Shown: piece by piece, positions 62,253 to 64,000 of the stretch
Layout of the letters: the number at the start of each line of letters is the position of its first letter
Numbering within the stretch: position 1 is the first letter of the stretch
Assembly: GCA_025057975.1 (NCBI GenBank)
Contig: JANWUV010000005.1
Span: 62,001-126,000 of the forward strand
DNA from: Chloracidobacterium sp.
GTDB lineage: Bacteria > Acidobacteriota > Blastocatellia > Chloracidobacteriales > Chloracidobacteriaceae
Direction: 5' to 3'
DNA: 64,000 nucleotides
Position numbers and translations under genes: made by a program
Notes under the pieces: model-generated
What the model was told of the DNA's origin: nothing
What the model saw: only the letters and a program-made list of their open reading frames with translations
Databases searched by the model: none

Positions 62253-64000
62253 TTATGGAGCAAGTCGTCCGGTCGCAAAAAGCGATTGTAAAAACCGCCC
62301 CGTGTGCGACGCCGCAACAGCCGCCACGGCTTCCGGCGGGCCGACGGCGACTACCTCGCCCCCGCCAACACCGGCTTCCGGCCCCAAATCAATCACCCAA
62401 TCCGCCGTCTTGATCACGTCCAGATTGTGCTCAATGACCAACAACGACGCCCCGGCCGCCAGCAGCCGTTCAAATACCCCCAGCAACACGGCAACATCGG
62501 CGAAGTGTAAACCCGTCGTCGGCTCATCGAAAATCAACAGCGCCCCGGCAGCCGCGCCCTCGGCGATATGCGCCGCCAGCTTGAGCCGCTGTGCCTCGCC
62601 GCCGGAGAGCGTCGTCGCCGGCTGCCCTAGTCGCAGGTAACCCAACCCTACCTCATCCAAAACGCGCAACCGCTCGGTCAGCTTCCGTACGCCGTCGAAG
62701 TGCACCAGCGCCTCGCGGACGGTCAACTGCAACACTTCGTGAATGTTTTTTCCACGAAAGCGTACGGCCAGCACCTCCGGCGTAAAGCGCGTTCCGTTGC
62801 AGGTCTCACACGGCAACTCGACATCGGCGAGAAACTGCATCTCAATCGTCACCGTTCCCGCGCCCTGACACGTCTCACACCGTCCACCCGGTACGTTGAA
62901 CGAAAAATGGCCAGGACCAAAACCGGCGCGCTGCGCTTCCGGCGTCTGCGCAAAAACTTCCCGGATGACATCGTAGGCCTTGATGTACGTCGCCGGATTC
63001 GACCGCGACGACCGCCCAATCGGCGACTGGTCAACCACGATGGTCTGTGTGACGCGCTCATGACCCTCAATCGAAGCGCAGACGGCGGCCGCCGCTTCCG
63101 GCGAAGCCAGCGCCCGACACAACACCTCGTGAACCAACGTGGACTTCCCTGATCCCGAAACACCCGTGATGCACGTCAGTACGCCCAGCGGGATGTCCAC
63201 GTCAATCCCCTTCAAGTTGTGGACGGCCGCCCCGCGCAAACGAATCGCATGCGTCCACGAACGGCGTCTCGCCGGCAGCGGAATCCGTCGGTCGCCGCGT
63301 AGGTAAGCCGCCGTCAGCGAGCGTTGATCGCGCAGCAGCGCGTCATACGTCCCCTGAAACACGACTTCTCCGCCTTGCTCACCCGCGCCGGGGCCAATGT
63401 CCACAATGTAATCCGCTGCGCGAATCGTCGTCTCATCATGCTCGACGACAACGACCGTATTCCCGCCGTCGCGCAAACGCGCCAGCGTCGCCACCAGCCG
63501 CGCCGTGTCGCGTGGATGCAGGCCGACGCTCGGCTCATCCAAAACGTACAGTGCACCAGTCAGCGCCGCCCCCAGATGCGTGGCGAGCTGAATGCGCTGC
63601 GCCTCACCGCCGGACAGCGTCCCGGCCGTCCGGTCGAGCGTCAGATAGTCGAGGCCGACGTCACTCAGAAAGCGCAGCCGACTGGTGATTTCCTCAAGCA
63701 GGCGGGCGGCGATTGTGCGGCCTTCCGGCGTCAACCGGTCGGGCAACGCCGTAAACCAGTCCAGCGCCTCCCGGATGGAAAGTCGCGTGACGGACGGCAA
63801 ATCGCGTCCGCCGACCCGTACGGCGCGCGCTTCCGGGCGCAGGCGGCCGCCGTTGCAGTCCGGGCAGGTCGTGTAGCCGCGATACTTCGCCAGCAACACG
63901 CGGACGTGCATCTTGTACTTCTTCGTCTCAAGCCAATCAAAAATGCCCCGCACGCCGCCCCAGTCGCCCTGCAGCTCGCCGTCAATCACCAGCCGCTTTT
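62253..64000 (-). CDS. uvrA: Excinuclease ABC subunit A, C-terminal part (start outside window)
   Basis: The last ~582 residues are present and the gene runs off the right edge. UvrA scans DNA for damage and loads UvrB. Seen in order: a zinc-finger region TTCPDCNGGRLRPEARAV, the first signature LDRTAGTLSGGEAQRIQLAT, Walker B ALYVLDEPSVGLHPRDTARL, second-half P-loop TCITGVSGSGKSTLVHEVL, Zn finger GGRCETCQGAGTV with CETCNGTRF, and second signature GQPATTLSGGEAQRLKLAAH with Walker B LLIFDEPTTGLHFADV. The second signature and Walker B match the normal UvrA order; no defects are seen. Confidence 0.94.
   Translation of the reverse strand, partial: KRLVIDGELQGDWGGVRGIFDWLETKKYKMHVRVLLAKYRGYTTCPDCNGGRLRPEARAVRVGGRDLPSVTRLSIREALDWFTALPDRLTPEGRTIAARLLEEITSRLRFLSDVGLDYLTLDRTAGTLSGGEAQRIQLATHLGAALTGALYVLDEPSVGLHPRDTARLVATLARLRDGGNTVVVVEHDETTIRAADYIVDIGPGAGEQGGEVVFQGTYDALLRDQRSLTAAYLRGDRRIPLPARRRSWTHAIRLRGAAVHNLKGIDVDIPLGVLTCITGVSGSGKSTLVHEVLCRALASPEAAAAVCASIEGHERVTQTIVVDQSPIGRSSRSNPATYIKAYDVIREVFAQTPEAQRAGFGPGHFSFNVPGGRCETCQGAGTVTIEMQFLADVELPCETCNGTRFTPEVLAVRFRGKNIHEVLQLTVREALVHFDGVRKLTERLRVLDEVGLGYLRLGQPATTLSGGEAQRLKLAAHIAEGAAAGALLIFDEPTTGLHFADVAVLLGVFERLLAAGASLLVIEHNLDVIKTADWVIDLGPEAGVGGGEVVAVGPPEAVAAVAASHTGRFLQSLFATGRLAP

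Overview
This 64 kb window is a dense bacterial chromosome segment with a high-GC look. It starts in the 3' end of a moxR-like gene and stops inside uvrA. Nothing in it indicates a plasmid, prophage, intact transposon, CRISPR array, rRNA or tRNA. The gene content points to a Gram-negative, diderm, peptidoglycan-containing bacterium: a meso-diaminopimelate-type MurE, lytic transglycosylase, SprT-like and Rsm22-like proteins, and a YpdA-like reductase that hints at bacillithiol. Several families (the HFNYFNYF protein, paired proline-rich exported proteins, a large PA-domain protease with BACON-like and FG-GAP-like repeats) fit Acidobacteriota. A Chloracidobacterium/Blastocatellia relative is my best guess, but it is inference only.

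Layout. 1-1.0 kb: moxR tail and a decayed PemK/MazF-type toxin-antitoxin remnant. 1.2-4.7 kb: lytic transglycosylase and greA (minus strand), then a proline-rich PAS protein with a degenerate histidine-kinase dimerisation helix. 4.7-18.3 kb: the division and cell-wall cluster murE-murF-mraY-murD-ftsW-murG-murC-murB-ftsQ-ftsA-ftsZ, tightly packed, but without mraZ/mraW/ftsL/ftsI in front and without ddl. 18.6-25.2 kb: short-chain prenyl diphosphate synthase (minus), then a plus-strand run with an Rsm22-like methyltransferase, an amidohydrolase, a 59-residue Cys-rich miniprotein, a FAD oxidoreductase, an SDR and VanZ. 25.1-30.3 kb (minus): 3D-domain protein, NamZ-like DUF1343, an exported protein, glmS and an ElyC/YdcF-like protein, which read together as an amino-sugar and envelope operon.

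30.6-47.9 kb: trxB, enoyl-CoA hydratase, gpmA, an uncharacterised HFNYFNYF protein, gyrB, a zinc-ribbon protein, ubiX, an apparently inactive M3-like peptidase homologue, YtxH and DUF948-like membrane proteins, truB, a DUF433/DUF5615 toxin-antitoxin pair with a frameshifted toxin, a YpdA-like reductase, a SprT-like protein, a Trm112-like protein and a Cys/Met-metabolism PLP enzyme. 48-57.5 kb: PP2C phosphatase, a GT2 glycosyltransferase, a methyltransferase, hemC, two adjacent exported proline-rich proteins sharing a DLPxGVQ motif, and a 1140-residue secreted metalloprotease. 57.7-64 kb: rplU-rpmA-obgE with a dyad over the likely promoter and a hairpin before obgE, an unknown protein with a hairpin in its leader, lspA with an unknown upstream partner, and uvrA.

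Most genes are housekeeping. The less ordinary material is the two decaying toxin-antitoxin loci, the pseudoenzymes (PAS/HisKA-like and M3-like), the DLPxGVQ pair beside the large protease, and several short regulatory-looking sequence structures.
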